Assembly: GCA_019915135.1 (NCBI GenBank)
Contig: JAHLMK010000002.1
Location: 2,542,001 to 2,606,000, forward strand
Reading direction: 5' to 3'
DNA length: 64,000 nucleotides
DNA from: Strobilurus pachycystidiatus
Lineage: Eukaryota; Basidiomycota; Agaricomycetes; Agaricales; Physalacriaceae
Shown: piece after piece, positions 1 to 9,862 of the stretch
Layout of the letters: each line of letters begins with the position of its first letter
Numbering within the stretch: position 1 is the first letter of the stretch
The notes under the pieces: model-generated
Told to the model about the DNA's origin: nothing
Databases searched by the model: none
Seen by the model: only the letters and a program-made list of their open reading frames with translations
Translations under genes and position numbers: made by a program

Positions 1-1
1 T

Positions 2-688
2 GATTGCCACTGCTCTCGCTCTCCTTCGAGTCCAAAACGTCGCCTCCCATCTGCCTTTCCCGTTGGCCATCATCCATACCCACTTGTCAACCGCAGCAAC
101 AAGCCGGGAAGGAGTTCGGGATCCTCCTCCTCATGCTATTTCTCCGATTGCGAAGACGACCAACCATCTTCAGACAACGAAAGGAAACATCTTTGTGGTC
201 TATGTGGAAAGACATTCAATCGTCCCAGCAGCCTCCGTATTCACATGAACACTCACACCGGAGTGACACGTATGTTTCCGCTCTCGTGTGTCCTCTCATA
301 TCAATTGACGAGTTTCTCAGCTTTCAAATGTCCGTTCCCTGGTTGCGGCCGTTCGTTCAATGTGAACTCGAACATGAGACGCCACTACCGCAATCACACA
401 GGTGCCAACCCCGAGTCTGCAACAGCACCGCGAGATCAAAGACTGGTGCCGTACGAATCCATATATTCCTTTGACCCGACGCAGCCGCCAGAGAGGAATA
501 CATGGGGCGTTCATAGTCTTACTTACGACTCCCATCCCCACCATCGACCGATAGAGCATCACCGTCAACCACAGTCTAGTTACGACGACTCCTCCTCGCG
601 ACCAGGGTGGAGGAAAGTCACTTGGGACGCGCGGGTTATGCAGCAGAGGAACGATCCCTACAGTTATCGTTCACCAAATCACAGTTGA
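2..688 (+). CDS. C2H2 zinc-finger protein, 3' part (5' end outside window)
   Basis: Probable nuclear DNA-binding transcription factor with two adjacent classical C2H2 fingers. The frame is open from base 2, so the start lies upstream of the window. Exon sequence runs to 269 and resumes at 321; the 51-bp intron 270-320 (GTATGT...CAG) falls in the linker between the fingers. Finger 1 reads C-x2-C-x12-H-x3-H (HLCGLCGKTFNRPSSLRIH). Splicing gives the linker HTGVTPFKC, a normal TGEKP-type linker. Finger 2 is C-x4-C-x12-H-x3-H (CPFPGCGRSFNVNSNMRRH). Upstream is a Ser- and acid-rich segment; downstream is a His/Pro/Ser-rich tail of about 90 residues ending at 688. Targets cannot be inferred. Recognition of the fingers is secure; the complete protein is not visible. 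Confidence 0.9.
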   Translation, partial: DCHCSRSPSSPKRRLPSAFPVGHHPYPLVNRSNKPGRSSGSSSSCYFSDCEDDQPSSDNERKHLCGLCGKTFNRPSSLRIHMNTHTGVTRMFPLSCVLSYQLTSFSAFKCPFPGCGRSFNVNSNMRRHYRNHTGANPESATAPRDQRLVPYESIYSFDPTQPPERNTWGVHSLTYDSHPHHRPIEHHRQPQSSYDDSSSRPGWRKVTWDARVMQQRNDPYSYRSPNHS

Positions 689-1547
689 ATAATCACTGCG
701 TGATTATAATGTGTACATGCACCTAAGTAAAATCTTTGACTACTTTGCTTCGCCGGCGACGCGGAAACCTCGCCGGACCGAATGTGCGTCGCGAGATTGG
801 GGGCTGTCGAATCTTCTCCGTTGCCTCAGCTGCGGTGGCGCGCTCGCGGACACCGTCCTACCCGTAACGCTAAAGCGCAGTTAACAGTCTAGATTATGCC
901 AAGACGCGAATGTCTTGTGTCAAACTGCGCGTTGCTATTCAAGCGCGTCGCGTTGTCAGGATCCTGTGATTATTTAGAGGAGAGCAAGCAATACGGCGAG
1001 TAAAGCAGAAACCCCTCTGGCTTGACGTGGCGTTGAGCCCCCGAGCACGTTGAAGTACTTAGCTTGCGCTGAACTTGCAGAGGCCTACAAGTAGATCACT
1101 TGATCCTGGCAGAATGCTGTCTGTCACACCCTATACATGCTTCTTCCTTCAAAGTTCCCTGCGCGGGGATCCCAACCCGCTCCGCAGCTCGAACATCGGG
1201 GCCCCGGGCGGTCAACTCGCCATCTCATTCGACCACGTATGTCTCTTTTGACATTCAGTGGGATCCTGGTCCCACGGGGTATCCTAGTTACAGATAAATG
1301 AGTACGGTATATAAGGACTTGAGTGACGGTTGCTGAACCCTACTTTCAGTCGGACCTCGAGCTTGCCCGTTTTCCTACAGTAAGCTTCTACCTGCGTCCA
1401 CACTAACGTTGAGCCTTGAGATTTTGAGAGCGCGTCGGCTGGACATGGTCTTTGAATTACCTGAACTCAGCCAGCTCCTCGTCAGATTGCATCTCTCTGG
1501 AAACTCAGGCGAAAATTCTTCTACATAGCGTCTCAATTCTCACTAGT
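689..1547. other. Intergenic, no supported gene
   Basis: No ORF here looks like a real protein. A TATA-like TATATAAG at 1308-1315 is followed by CT-rich sequence and possible splice-like sites, so a short or non-coding transcript is possible, but nothing confirms it. Confidence 0.4.
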
Positions 1548-1583
1548 AAGTGCTTCATCTCATAATGCATCACAAAAACTGTC
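1548..1583 (+). repeat. Left inverted-repeat arm of the 1.5-3.7 kb element
   Basis: The core at 1565-1583 matches the reverse complement of 3637-3655 exactly. The outer 16 bases match the right arm with one mismatch. Confidence 0.7.
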
Positions 1584-3636
1584 GAACTCATGCTACTCCC
1601 AGCCTAGGCCTGCTACTACCAAATAGGCCCTAGTTACGTCGGAATCCCTAGCTTCCCGTAGCCAGGCCTAACCATGAAGTCCCTTTTCCAGGCTTGGCGT
1701 ATCCTAGGGCTATCCTAGGATCATGCTAGGATCAACATGGTTCATTGCTTAGATGACGCTAAGCCCATGCTGGGTATCTGTGTGTCTACACTAGCCATCA
1801 ACCAGGTATAAACACTGTTCACGCTAGGTCTATGCACTGTACACGCTGAAGATCACCTACTGCTTCGATTCACAGTAACCGGTTATATCCTGGTCAATAA
1901 GAGTTCCCTCGCACACACATGTCAAGTCAGAAATACATGCATCTCATACGAAGAAACACATTGTAAATAGCGAGAAGATGTTACTCCCTCCTTCACTCGT
2001 GTCATAATCCTCACCCCTCGTCTTGATTCGGATCCTCTCCGACAGCAGGGGGCTCAATGTTGTCTGCCACAACGGTCAGCAAGATATTGATATGAAAGAG
2101 AATAATCTTACATGTACATGCTAACAAAGGGCCATTGACAGGGACCACGCTGTACAAACACCACGATCAGGATTGCAGCGAAAAGGAACGATGGACCACG
2201 AACCGTTCCTATGAGAAATGAGGTTGACCTGGCGACGGTGATGGCGGCCGACAGCGAATGTTGTGGCAATGGCGGGTGGTCAGTCAATGGCAAAGCGACA
2301 GTAGGCAGTGATGTCGGTATAATGGAATATGCTGACAGAGACGGTGATGGGCGGCGATGTTGATGGTGCAGTGGGCGTCAATGTCGAGGCTGCAGTGAGG
2401 AGTGATGGCGGCATGCGTGATAATCTTAATAGCACGATAGGCGGATTGGCGATCTTGACAGTACAAGAGCGCGTGCAGCGGTGACGAAGACTCATGAGCG
2501 GCGATGATGTGGACGCGATGGGCAGAAATGGCGTTAAGAACAGCAAGGTCATGATAGGCGGCGATGGCAAAGATGGTATTACGTGTCCGTGTGCGCAGCG
2601 CAGGTGCTCACGGCTCATAGCGATGTCAGAGGCCACATAGTTGACATGGGTAGAATGGACGTACGGACGGGAGCAGCAGTGGCAGCACCAGCGGCGACGG
2701 GCGAGGCGACGAGCTTGAGGCGGCGGGCTTGAGGCGGCGGGCTTGAGGTGGGGCAGTGGGCGAGATGATGGAAGGAGACAAAGAGTTGAGCTGACGCGTC
2801 GCGAGCTTTTGTGAACTTCAAACTCCGCCGTTAGTTCTCACGCACAGACCATCGTGTCTTGCAGGTGACCACGGCCCCAATCAATGACATTGACACCGAG
2901 CTGCCGCAACGGACACCCCAAGGAAACGGTGCTTGTTGCCTGCAAACAGACACCCGCCAACGACAGAAAGCGGCAGCAGCCACACAGCGCCCGGACATGG
3001 GCCATCATCAGTTTATGATCATTTGCCAGCGGAACGTTTCCGAGCAATACCCTGCCTCACCCCAGCACCACAGCAACGACCCTCATCAACATACCTCGGC
3101 TTTCTCCCATACCGACACCCGACCTGGCAGGGATTGCAGATGACAGAGCTGGCAGAGTCCGCCAAGTGGCGCTCGGACGGCGCACCCCAGCCGCCCCTTG
3201 CTTTCCCGGTGAGTGACCGTCAATCGTGTATAACGTATGCAAATGTAGTATGCACATTGATATGTTATTTGAATTGGTTGGCTGGTTTGACCATATTGGA
3301 TGAGTTTCATCCACTGCCAGTGCAAAGCTGGGCCGTAGATGCTCTTAGGCTCTGTATGGCCAGCCGTAACTTAGTGGTATGCTTGATTATTGGTACTCCA
3401 TTGCTGTGTGTATGCAATGCTCAAAGTGTGAGATTATCTGGAGTAAAAGTGGGCTATGCAATACCGATGTAAGAACATACCCTAGGCTATGCTATGCTTG
3501 CCGGATGTAGCTAGGGCCTAGCTTGGCATCCTAGGTTATCCGACTATATTAGGTTCTAGCTACGTTTTGGGATCCATGCTAGATACAAGCCAAGAAAGGA
3601 AAATCCTGCTAGGCATGCTACGCCTAGCTAGGTTTT

Positions 3637-3692
3637 GACAGTTTTTGTGATGCATTTAGGCTTCACCGTCTCAGTGATGAGATGAAGTACTT
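3637..3692 (-). repeat. Right inverted-repeat arm of the 1.5-3.7 kb element
   Basis: Reverse complement of the left arm, with an insertion of about 19 bases (3656-3675) between the inner core and the outer block. Confidence 0.7.
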
Positions 3693-3825
3693 CTTGGCGT
3701 GTGGCGCAAGTTGCTCCGAGTCCCTCATGAACAGACAGCACTCCTGATGATTGCCAACGCGACAACGCTCCCTGAGGGTATCCCAAAAGTTTCTAGAGTC
3801 CAGTCCACAGCAAGATTAAGTCAAG

Positions 3826-3975
3826 AATCTATCGCTGGTAACTTTTCGCTTGTGTCCGGTCCTGTTGACCTGGTAAGTCCTATCGAGGTATGATCATTAA
3901 TCTATCACTGGTAGCTTTTCGCTCGTCCAGTCCTGTTGCCACGTTTACCTGGTAAGTCCTATGGAGGTAAGGTCA
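3826..3975 (+). repeat. Imperfect tandem duplication, two units of about 72-77 bp
   Basis: Unit 1 (3826-3897) and unit 2 (3899-3975) share, in order, AATCTATC(G/A)CTGGTA, CTTTTCGCT, GTCCTGTTG, ACCTGGTAAGTCCTAT and GAGGTA. It lies in non-coding DNA just outside the right arm of the inverted-repeat element. Confidence 0.75.
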
Positions 3976-4204
3976 GTTTCATGTTGCACCTGCTGGTTCC
4001 TGCTCACAGTATGCTCGCTCGAACGAAAGTCGCACAATTGCATGCAAATTATAACGACTCTGGTGTCGCCGCTGCTCTAATTTAGCGTGATTCAAGGGCA
4101 CGACGGCTTGTAATCTGCTGTGGGAGGAGTCTGGCCTACAACAAGGATTATAGATTAGATGAAGGAAAGGAAGAGTCTTCAAAACACCGTATGAAACCTG
4201 ACTC

Positions 4205-4342
4205 ATGAGATTCTACAACGCCCTTGTCCTCGTCCTTGCGCTGTTCGTTCATCCGTCCATCGCCTACTCACATGCCTCTGAATTTACCATCTCTTCCCAT
4301 GCCCAGCCTGTCACCTCTTCGATCCGGGCATTGCGATTATGA
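4205..4342 (+). CDS. Possible 45-residue secreted micro-protein
   Basis: A short ORF with an excellent signal-peptide profile: Met-Arg, a hydrophobic core (ALVLVLALF) and a small-residue exit around Ser-Ile-Ala-Tyr-Ser. A Ser/Thr-rich mature part of about 25 residues follows, ending at a TGA at 4340. It may instead be the first exon of an unrecognised gene or a chance ORF. It lies about 190 bp beyond the 3' end of the convergent PC-esterase gene. No homology is claimed. Confidence 0.25.
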   Translation: MRFYNALVLVLALFVHPSIAYSHASEFTISSHAQPVTSSIRALRL

Positions 4343-4535
4343 CACTGGACCGAGCACGAACCCCAACCTGCAAGTAGAGAGAGCGGCGAGGCTCTGAAAC
4401 CATCCGCCTCTTGCCCGGAATATGAAACAACACATCCTTAACCGTTGTAAGGTCCTGTAGGCGATTCGGTGGCTCCAGGATAGACAATAGATAGAAAGTC
4501 CCTGCGCCATAGCCATAGATATACAATAGAGTAGA

Positions 4536-5966
4536 TCAACGTATCCTCGAATACACTTCTTCCGCGACGAAGTGCCATAAATAATGAGTCCATCCCTCCA
4601 GGACGCCAGCGCCCGCCATGATATGCAGACAATCCGAGGAAACATGCGCGTCCGGACGCAGCCGCGCGGGTCTGTCGATTGCGAGATAATGTATGTTGGG
4701 GAACTGAGTCGAGGCGAGGACGCGCTACAATGCCAAAGGGGTCAATTTCTGTCGACACGTAAGTAGAGGAATTGACTGGACACACCTCGAACGCCTGGTT
4801 AAACTGCCCGATGTTCCCCCAGTTGTACCAGAACCACCGCATGGGCATGATCTCCGTCCACGGCTGCCTGAAGTCGTGGCAGTCTTCGTGACCGGGGAGG
4901 TACGCGCGCACGACGACCTGGCGCTGGGCGCGCCCGCCGTTGGGCAGGGTGTACCCGTCTTGGGAGGACAGCCGCTGCTGCACGTCCCGCGCCCACCGGG
5001 TCATGGCGATCTCGAAGAACTCCACGACGCCCGCGATGCCATAGCCTTCCGCTGGCTTCTCCTCGTCCCTGTAGCCTGCGAATAGTGTCGTAGTCCAGTG
5101 TCCGCCCGTGCTCGCTACGAGGGTGCCATAATTAGCCTCTGGGAGAGGGGCGGTGAACATGTCCATGTAATAGTCGAAGTTTAGGGACCAGGCGGCTTCG
5201 TCGCTGAATAGCTTGAAGTCTTCCGGGTCGTTGTACGCCTCTTTGTGCAGTTGGGTGAGCGCGCTCTGTTCGAGCATGAGGTCGACGCGACGGAAGGTGA
5301 CGAGGGGTGTGCTGGTGATGTTGAAGTTCTGCGGGAAACGGATAGTCTTTGCGAGGGCGGACTCAGGATTAAGGTATAGGTTCTGAGGCCAGGCCCTGTC
5401 GAAGTAGGGATTCTTCACGTAATCTGGAGTGGCGAGGACGTGCGGGTGTAGAGAGCACGATAATGAGAAGAAGTGTCCTTCTGATATTGAATCTGCAGAG
5501 GATGAGTATGAGGGATACGGATAGCATGCAAGATCGACGCACCGCCGAGAATGAGCCATCCACCTTTCTCGACGAGATCCCGGACCAGTGCCTCAGCGGA
5601 AAACGGCCGTATGAGGCACTCCTCCGAGGGCTGCCAGCGCCAATTTGTAGCCCCTGGGAAGCGCTCAGCGAGCTGCTTCTCGTTATCAGCGCCAAGATGC
5701 CAGTAGTATTCGCGGGAGCTGGCACAACCACTGAAGCCCGCCATGGCCAGGACGTCGTCGCGGGACTCAGCAGTCCTGTTCGAGGCCATGGTGTCGTATA
5801 CCCATTTTCCATCAGCGTATGCTTCCGGTGTGCATGGGGACCGTTTTCGTGTGGAAAAAAAGGCGGAGACGTCCGGAGACGTGGTGTACGTGTAGAGCAG
5901 CAGACAGCAGGTGAGAAAGCCGGCGAGGATGAAGACCTTGAAGAGTGGTCGTATCCGGGTGATCAT
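4536..5966 (-). CDS. Membrane-anchored PC-esterase / SGNH-like acyl-esterase family protein
   Basis: Probable type II membrane protein of the secretory pathway in the PC-esterase family (the fold shared by Cas1p and plant TBL proteins), likely acting on acyl groups of cell-surface glycans. Exons are 5966-5543, 5492-4786 and 4703-4536, giving 432 residues. A short basic N-terminus is followed by a transmembrane segment (residues about 8-28). The catalytic GDS block lies near residue 142 (GGWLILGDSISEGHFFSL); its Asp codon is split by the 50-bp intron 5493-5542. The C-terminal DxxH motif appears as SSDCLHIMAG followed by GWTHYLWHF in exon 3. Intron 2 (4704-4785) is needed to avoid a stop and restores NIHYLAIDRPARLRPDAH. 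All catalytic motifs are present, so the gene looks intact. The acyl substrate cannot be predicted. Confidence 0.85.
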
Positions 5967-6006
5967 GATGGTGGTGGTCGCTGGCCAAGGAGCGAATGGA
6001 CCCCAT

Positions 6007-7429
6007 TTTATGACAAGGCGACGCTAATAATATAACGTGCCTAGAGGTGATACAGTATGCATATGATCGCCGTTTGGTGCCAGCTGACCATGGAAGATCT
6101 CCCAGATGTCCTCCTCCTTGTCTTGCTGAACAGTGGACGCTATGTAAGTAGCTTAGGCTAGCTTTAGCATTGGAAAGCTAAGTATTGGATATAAAGCCTA
6201 CCAAAAGGCACAAGCCGGAATCAAATAGCTCCACATCTGATGTCATGTCGAAAATCCAGCGAACCTGAGAACTGTTTTGCAAGTGTTCTCGTTCGAAAAG
6301 CCTTGGTCAATGGTTGGAGCTTTGGGTCAGTCAAGCGTCGACTTGGATACATATGGGCACAAGTGCTAAACGTACGGCTCAGGCCGATTGGACTCTAGGA
6401 CCATACTACACGTGAGAACTGTCAATCAATGAACCTAAGTACATCCATCTGATTCCATCAGACGAAATCTTCGGTTGGCGAGGTGAATCACACCGCACGT
6501 AGACTCGGTCGAGATTCGAGAACACTACCGTCAGCAGCACCTAGGACCCACGTGCACTGCTCTATGTATCGCGAGGAGACCGAAGGATCTGTTTGAGAGA
6601 CGACAAAAAGGACAACGCGACGGCGATGCTGCCCTATTGGCGCTTGAGAAGACAGCTGTATTATTAAGAGCAGGGGTAGCGTAAGCAGCTGGGACTGAGT
6701 AGTGCCCGCCTCTAAGGGTAGTGGCATGCTACTTACTGAATGGTCAATTAAAAATGGGAGGTAAACGTCCGAACGCACTGTCAACATATTTACTCAGTCT
6801 CAGTCGTGATCAGCAAGCCGTCTTTCGTTGGGAAAAGGACGACCTGCGGACAGAGACTGGCCATCTCACGAGCAAAAGCAAGAGCTTCGCAATCCGACTC
6901 AGCTTTGACACCGAGCCGTCCGGACTATGATGCGTAATGTTCATATATCCACCCAAGCCTTCTAGATGTATCATGGTTCTTTGGATAGTAAGACCGTGAC
7001 GGAGAACGAATCTGTCCGAGCTACGAGAGAAAGAGTCGGTTTCATGGCAAGTCCGCGACAACCTACTTACCATTGACTTGTATGGGTATCTCGGATAGTA
7101 GTAGCAGAGCGCCCGATGCCCCAACCTAGCGTTGCAAAGGATGGCTATGCCCACCAGAGAATCTAAGATTGCTGGGAGGGGGTTTGTCGGCTTTGGTATA
7201 TTGGTTATAACATTTAGTACACTTGATCAATCGCTGGTCGCAACCGGCAGGAGCTTACCAACCTGCAGCCTGTAGCCCACCTCTCGATAAAAGCGGCAGC
7301 TGAGAAGTATTTCCTTTAGTCGAAAGTTCCAAGACGGACGGAACGCAGGTCCCGCCTTTTGAGAGTGCCTTTGACGCGCTGTGCAAGCGAGAGGGAGTGT
7401 GTTCGCTTTGACATCAGCCACTGGTAATT
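6007..7429. other. Intergenic stretch, no supported gene
   Basis: Short ORFs occur on both strands. One minus-strand segment near 6810-6920 reads like the end of a protein (AFAREMASLCPQVVLF) but has an upstream stop in the same frame and no recognisable domain, so it may be a relic. Confidence 0.4.
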
Positions 7430-7713
7430 GAATTACTACTGTGCCAGATGCATAGATACACGAGAAACACAGATAATCAATGATAAATACATATACGAGA
7501 GCAGAACGCGAGTCCAAGATACAATCTAAACAGTCAACAAGATAAAAGAGTCCCCCAAGCGTGCGTTTAGTCCATTCCCAAGCCTCCCGGATGGCACACT
7601 TGATCAATCCTAGATCATTCCTACCTGGAATCCATCCCCAAGCCTCCACAATGCCCACAGGGTCAATTTACCAATCCGACGACACCCAGTCCATCCACCA
7701 CCCACCACACCCC

Positions 7714-7800
7714 AACGACGGCAAATCGACAAGTAGGAAACAACCCCCGCCGCGTGGCGAGGGCGCTTTCGTCTATCTTTAATCGTAAACCACGGGAACC
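7714..7800 (-). repeat. Hairpin-forming element, module 1 copy distal to the gene
   Basis: On the minus strand: GATTAAAGATAGACGAAAG, then a GC-rich inverted repeat (GCCCTCGCC / GGCGGGGG around a 4-nt loop), then TTGTTTCCTACTTGTCGAT and TTGCCGTCGTT. One of six copies in the window. Confidence 0.8.
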
Positions 7801-7879
7801 GAGCAGCCAAGGCACATATCGGTAGTCGCCGTGCCGCTGCGTATAGTTCCTGTCACTGGGAGGTCGGGTATCAATCACA

Positions 7880-7968
7880 AACGACGGGCGAATCGACAAG
7901 TAGGAAACAACCCCCGCCGGGTGGCGAGGGCGCTTTCGTCTATCTTTAGTCGTAAGCCATGGGACTTG
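7880..7968 (-). repeat. Hairpin-forming element, module 1 copy proximal to the gene
   Basis: Second copy, about 166 bp from the first and in the same orientation. The hairpin loop is ACCC. The preceding segment on the transcribed strand (CCGGCCAGTC...CCATGGCTTACGA) is shared with modules 2 and 3. Confidence 0.8.
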
Positions 7969-8282
7969 ACTGGCCGGCACACGGTGGTAGTCGTCGTAAG
8001 ACGCTCCGTGCCGCGTCGTGCTATCTGCGTTCAGAGTCCTGTCGTTGCGTACTGGGATTTGGGAGTCGGCTGGTGAGATCGGAAGGGAGATCGATGGTAA
8101 AGGTGAATGCGTGGGCTGACAAAGAGCAGGAAGGCGAGGTAGAGAGCCCACTGGGCAGGGAAGGGAATGTATCAGAATGTCGGCTATTGAGAGTTTGAAT
8201 TGGAAGTAGAGAGTAGAGTCGAGAAGTGAAAGGAAAACGGGAATAGTGAAGTGAAGTGCGGGGAGGCGAAGGAGTAGAGTCT

Positions 8283-9465
8283 TCAATATGGATCTTCAGG
8301 CCCATCATACCCAGGCTGCGCCCAGTAAGGAGCCCCATTAGACCAGCAGCGCATTGGCACCTCATGGCCCGGGTATGAGTTTGGTGAGTCTGGTGAGGTC
8401 ACCACATGGTGTGAGCGTAGTGTGATGCCACCCAAATCAAAAGGGTTGAGTTTGAGTGCACTGGCAGAGGAGAACAGGGTGGAGACGGCGGCAGAGTTCT
8501 CGGGCACCGAAGAGAAGGTCGCCGCGGCAGACCGTGACGATGAGGAGAACGCTGAAGGAGAGAGCTCCGTGGGCATCACATTCTGCGAAATGTCTTGTTC
8601 GGTGGCCTGAGCCGCAGAAAGACCTTGAGCGGGTACGGGTGGCAGAGAGGTTTCCGGCTGCGCGATCGTCGACGATGAGATGCCGAGTTGTTGTTGGGGA
8701 GAGTCGATAGCCTGACTGTAGCGTTGAGCGACTTTCGAGTTGTGAAGAGCTTTCTTCGCTTCGTAATTGCCGACGGCTTCCTGGAATTTGGACACCAATG
8801 GTGGAGTAATCTAGACACGAGAGGATGAGGATGAAGTGGAAGATCCGAAGACGAAAAATGACATACCTTTACTCGTTTATTGTCGGTTCTTTCTGGCTGC
8901 TCATCATCAGCTGCACGTTTCGTACCACGCCCAATGCTTGCACCAAGTTGCGAGTAGTCTTTGAACGCCGACTTGAGCGTTACACGAAGTGCCTCAACCT
9001 CTTTTGGACCTGTCAACACAGCTCTTTCGGCGCGCGCTCGATACCATTGCTCCTTGTTTATGGTGTGTTTCGCCGTTAAGAGGCAGTATTCGAGAGACTC
9101 GACGAGTTTCTCTAGTTCTGCGACCCTCTCCTCCAAAGTATGACAGGCGGAACACTCCTTTACGGGCTGGGGCTCCACTCGGGGAACATGGGGAGTGGCT
9201 TGCACGACTGAGGGAGAAGACACCCTCGAGGATGCTGGAAATTGTTGGGAGACAGTTGACGCGGATGCCGATGAACGGTGGTTGGACCTGTGGGTAGTCG
9301 ACCCGGAGGAACGGCGAGCCGACGCGCGCGTCTTTTGTGTGTCAGATTGTGGTTACTACCGAGTCATATAACAATTACCGTTCTAGATCCAAACAAATTG
9401 GCTACGGCATTGTACAGAGACGGGCAAGTACGCCTGTCCGTGGTGGTTGTGCGTCTAGCAGGCAT
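8283..9465 (-). CDS. Coiled-coil nuclear-type protein, member 1 of a three-gene family
   Basis: Function unknown. Exons 9465-9379, 9331-8867 and 8810-8283 give 359 residues; introns are 47 and 56 bp. Exon 1 encodes exactly 29 residues beginning MPARRTTTTDRR and containing CPSLYNAVANLFG. Exon 2 has a Ser-rich stretch, a Cys pair (ECSACHTLEE), a predicted coiled coil (about residues 100-165) and a bipartite basic cluster (KRAADDEQPERTDNKRVK) resembling a nuclear localisation signal. Exon 3 starts KFQEAVGNYEAKKAL and continues as a Ser/Ala-rich low-complexity tail ending in PYWAQPGYDGPEDPY. The start was chosen because the same exon 1 is conserved at 28197 and 59742. It is divergent from the F-box-like gene at 9863. 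Near-copy at 59742-60924. Confidence 0.75.
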
Positions 9466-9862
9466 GGCAGAGTAAGATCGGGGGTGGGCAGATAGGATGG
9501 TGGTGGTGGGAGCAGAAAGCAAAAGTGGGGCGTCAACCGGTTCAAGCTCCCACTCTATAACAAAGACCACCGCCAGGCCACCGCGTATTGTTCGCCTAAA
9601 TTGGCTGTCGGTGTCAAATAATGGTGGTCAAAGCGCTCCTTGTGACTGGCATGAGGTGGACATAGGCTGCAGCGTAGAACAAGAGGCGCATCGTCTCGTA
9701 GGTCTCGCTGTCGTTAGCAGAAAATGTTGGATGGAAGCGAAACCAGAAGAGTGGTCGGCAAATGCCGACATCATCCCTATCGGAAATGGCGGATATTGAT
9801 CCCGAACCTCGTTCTCTTTTGACGGCCAACCATAAAGTTACATTCTCGTCTAAACTCTCAGG
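9466..9862. promoter_or_regulatory. Shared bidirectional promoter region, module 1
   Basis: About 400 bp separate the divergent start codons at 9465 (minus) and 9863 (plus). Much of it can be aligned by eye to the equivalent region 59326-59741, and part to 27850-28196. Joint regulation of the two genes is inferred. Confidence 0.5.

Larger units (their letters stand above)
1548..3692. mobile_element. Putative non-autonomous element with terminal inverted repeats and CTAGG-rich subterminal zones
   Basis: The ends carry matching inverted arms (1548-1583 and 3637-3692). They share a 19-bp perfect core, ATGCATCACAAAAACTGTC on the left and its reverse complement on the right, plus an outer AAGT(G/A)CTTCATCTCAT match; the right arm has about 19 extra bases between the two blocks. 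Just inside both arms (about 1600-1830 and 3480-3635) lie many CCTAG/CTAGG motifs in both orientations, a pattern typical of subterminal repeats in DNA transposons such as hAT-like elements. The interior has low-complexity GGCGG/GATGG-rich sequence and no transposase-like ORF. I saw no convincing target-site duplication. This may be a MITE-like or deleted DNA element; an unrelated inverted duplication is the alternative. Confidence 0.5.
7430..8282 (-). other. Conserved downstream region (probable long 3' UTR) of coiled-coil gene 1
   Basis: This region follows the stop codon of the coiled-coil gene and has a counterpart downstream of its copy at 60925-61840. It holds two copies of the roughly 88-bp hairpin element. 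A conserved segment near 7440-7530 (reading GATTGTATCTTGGACT on the minus strand) probably marks the transcript end. The extent of the UTR is inferred from conservation only. Confidence 0.45.

Noticed and set aside
2108..2821. Several minus-strand ORFs of 60-118 codons
   Set aside because: They come from low-complexity GATGGCGG-type sequence inside the inverted-repeat element and show no domain or splice support.
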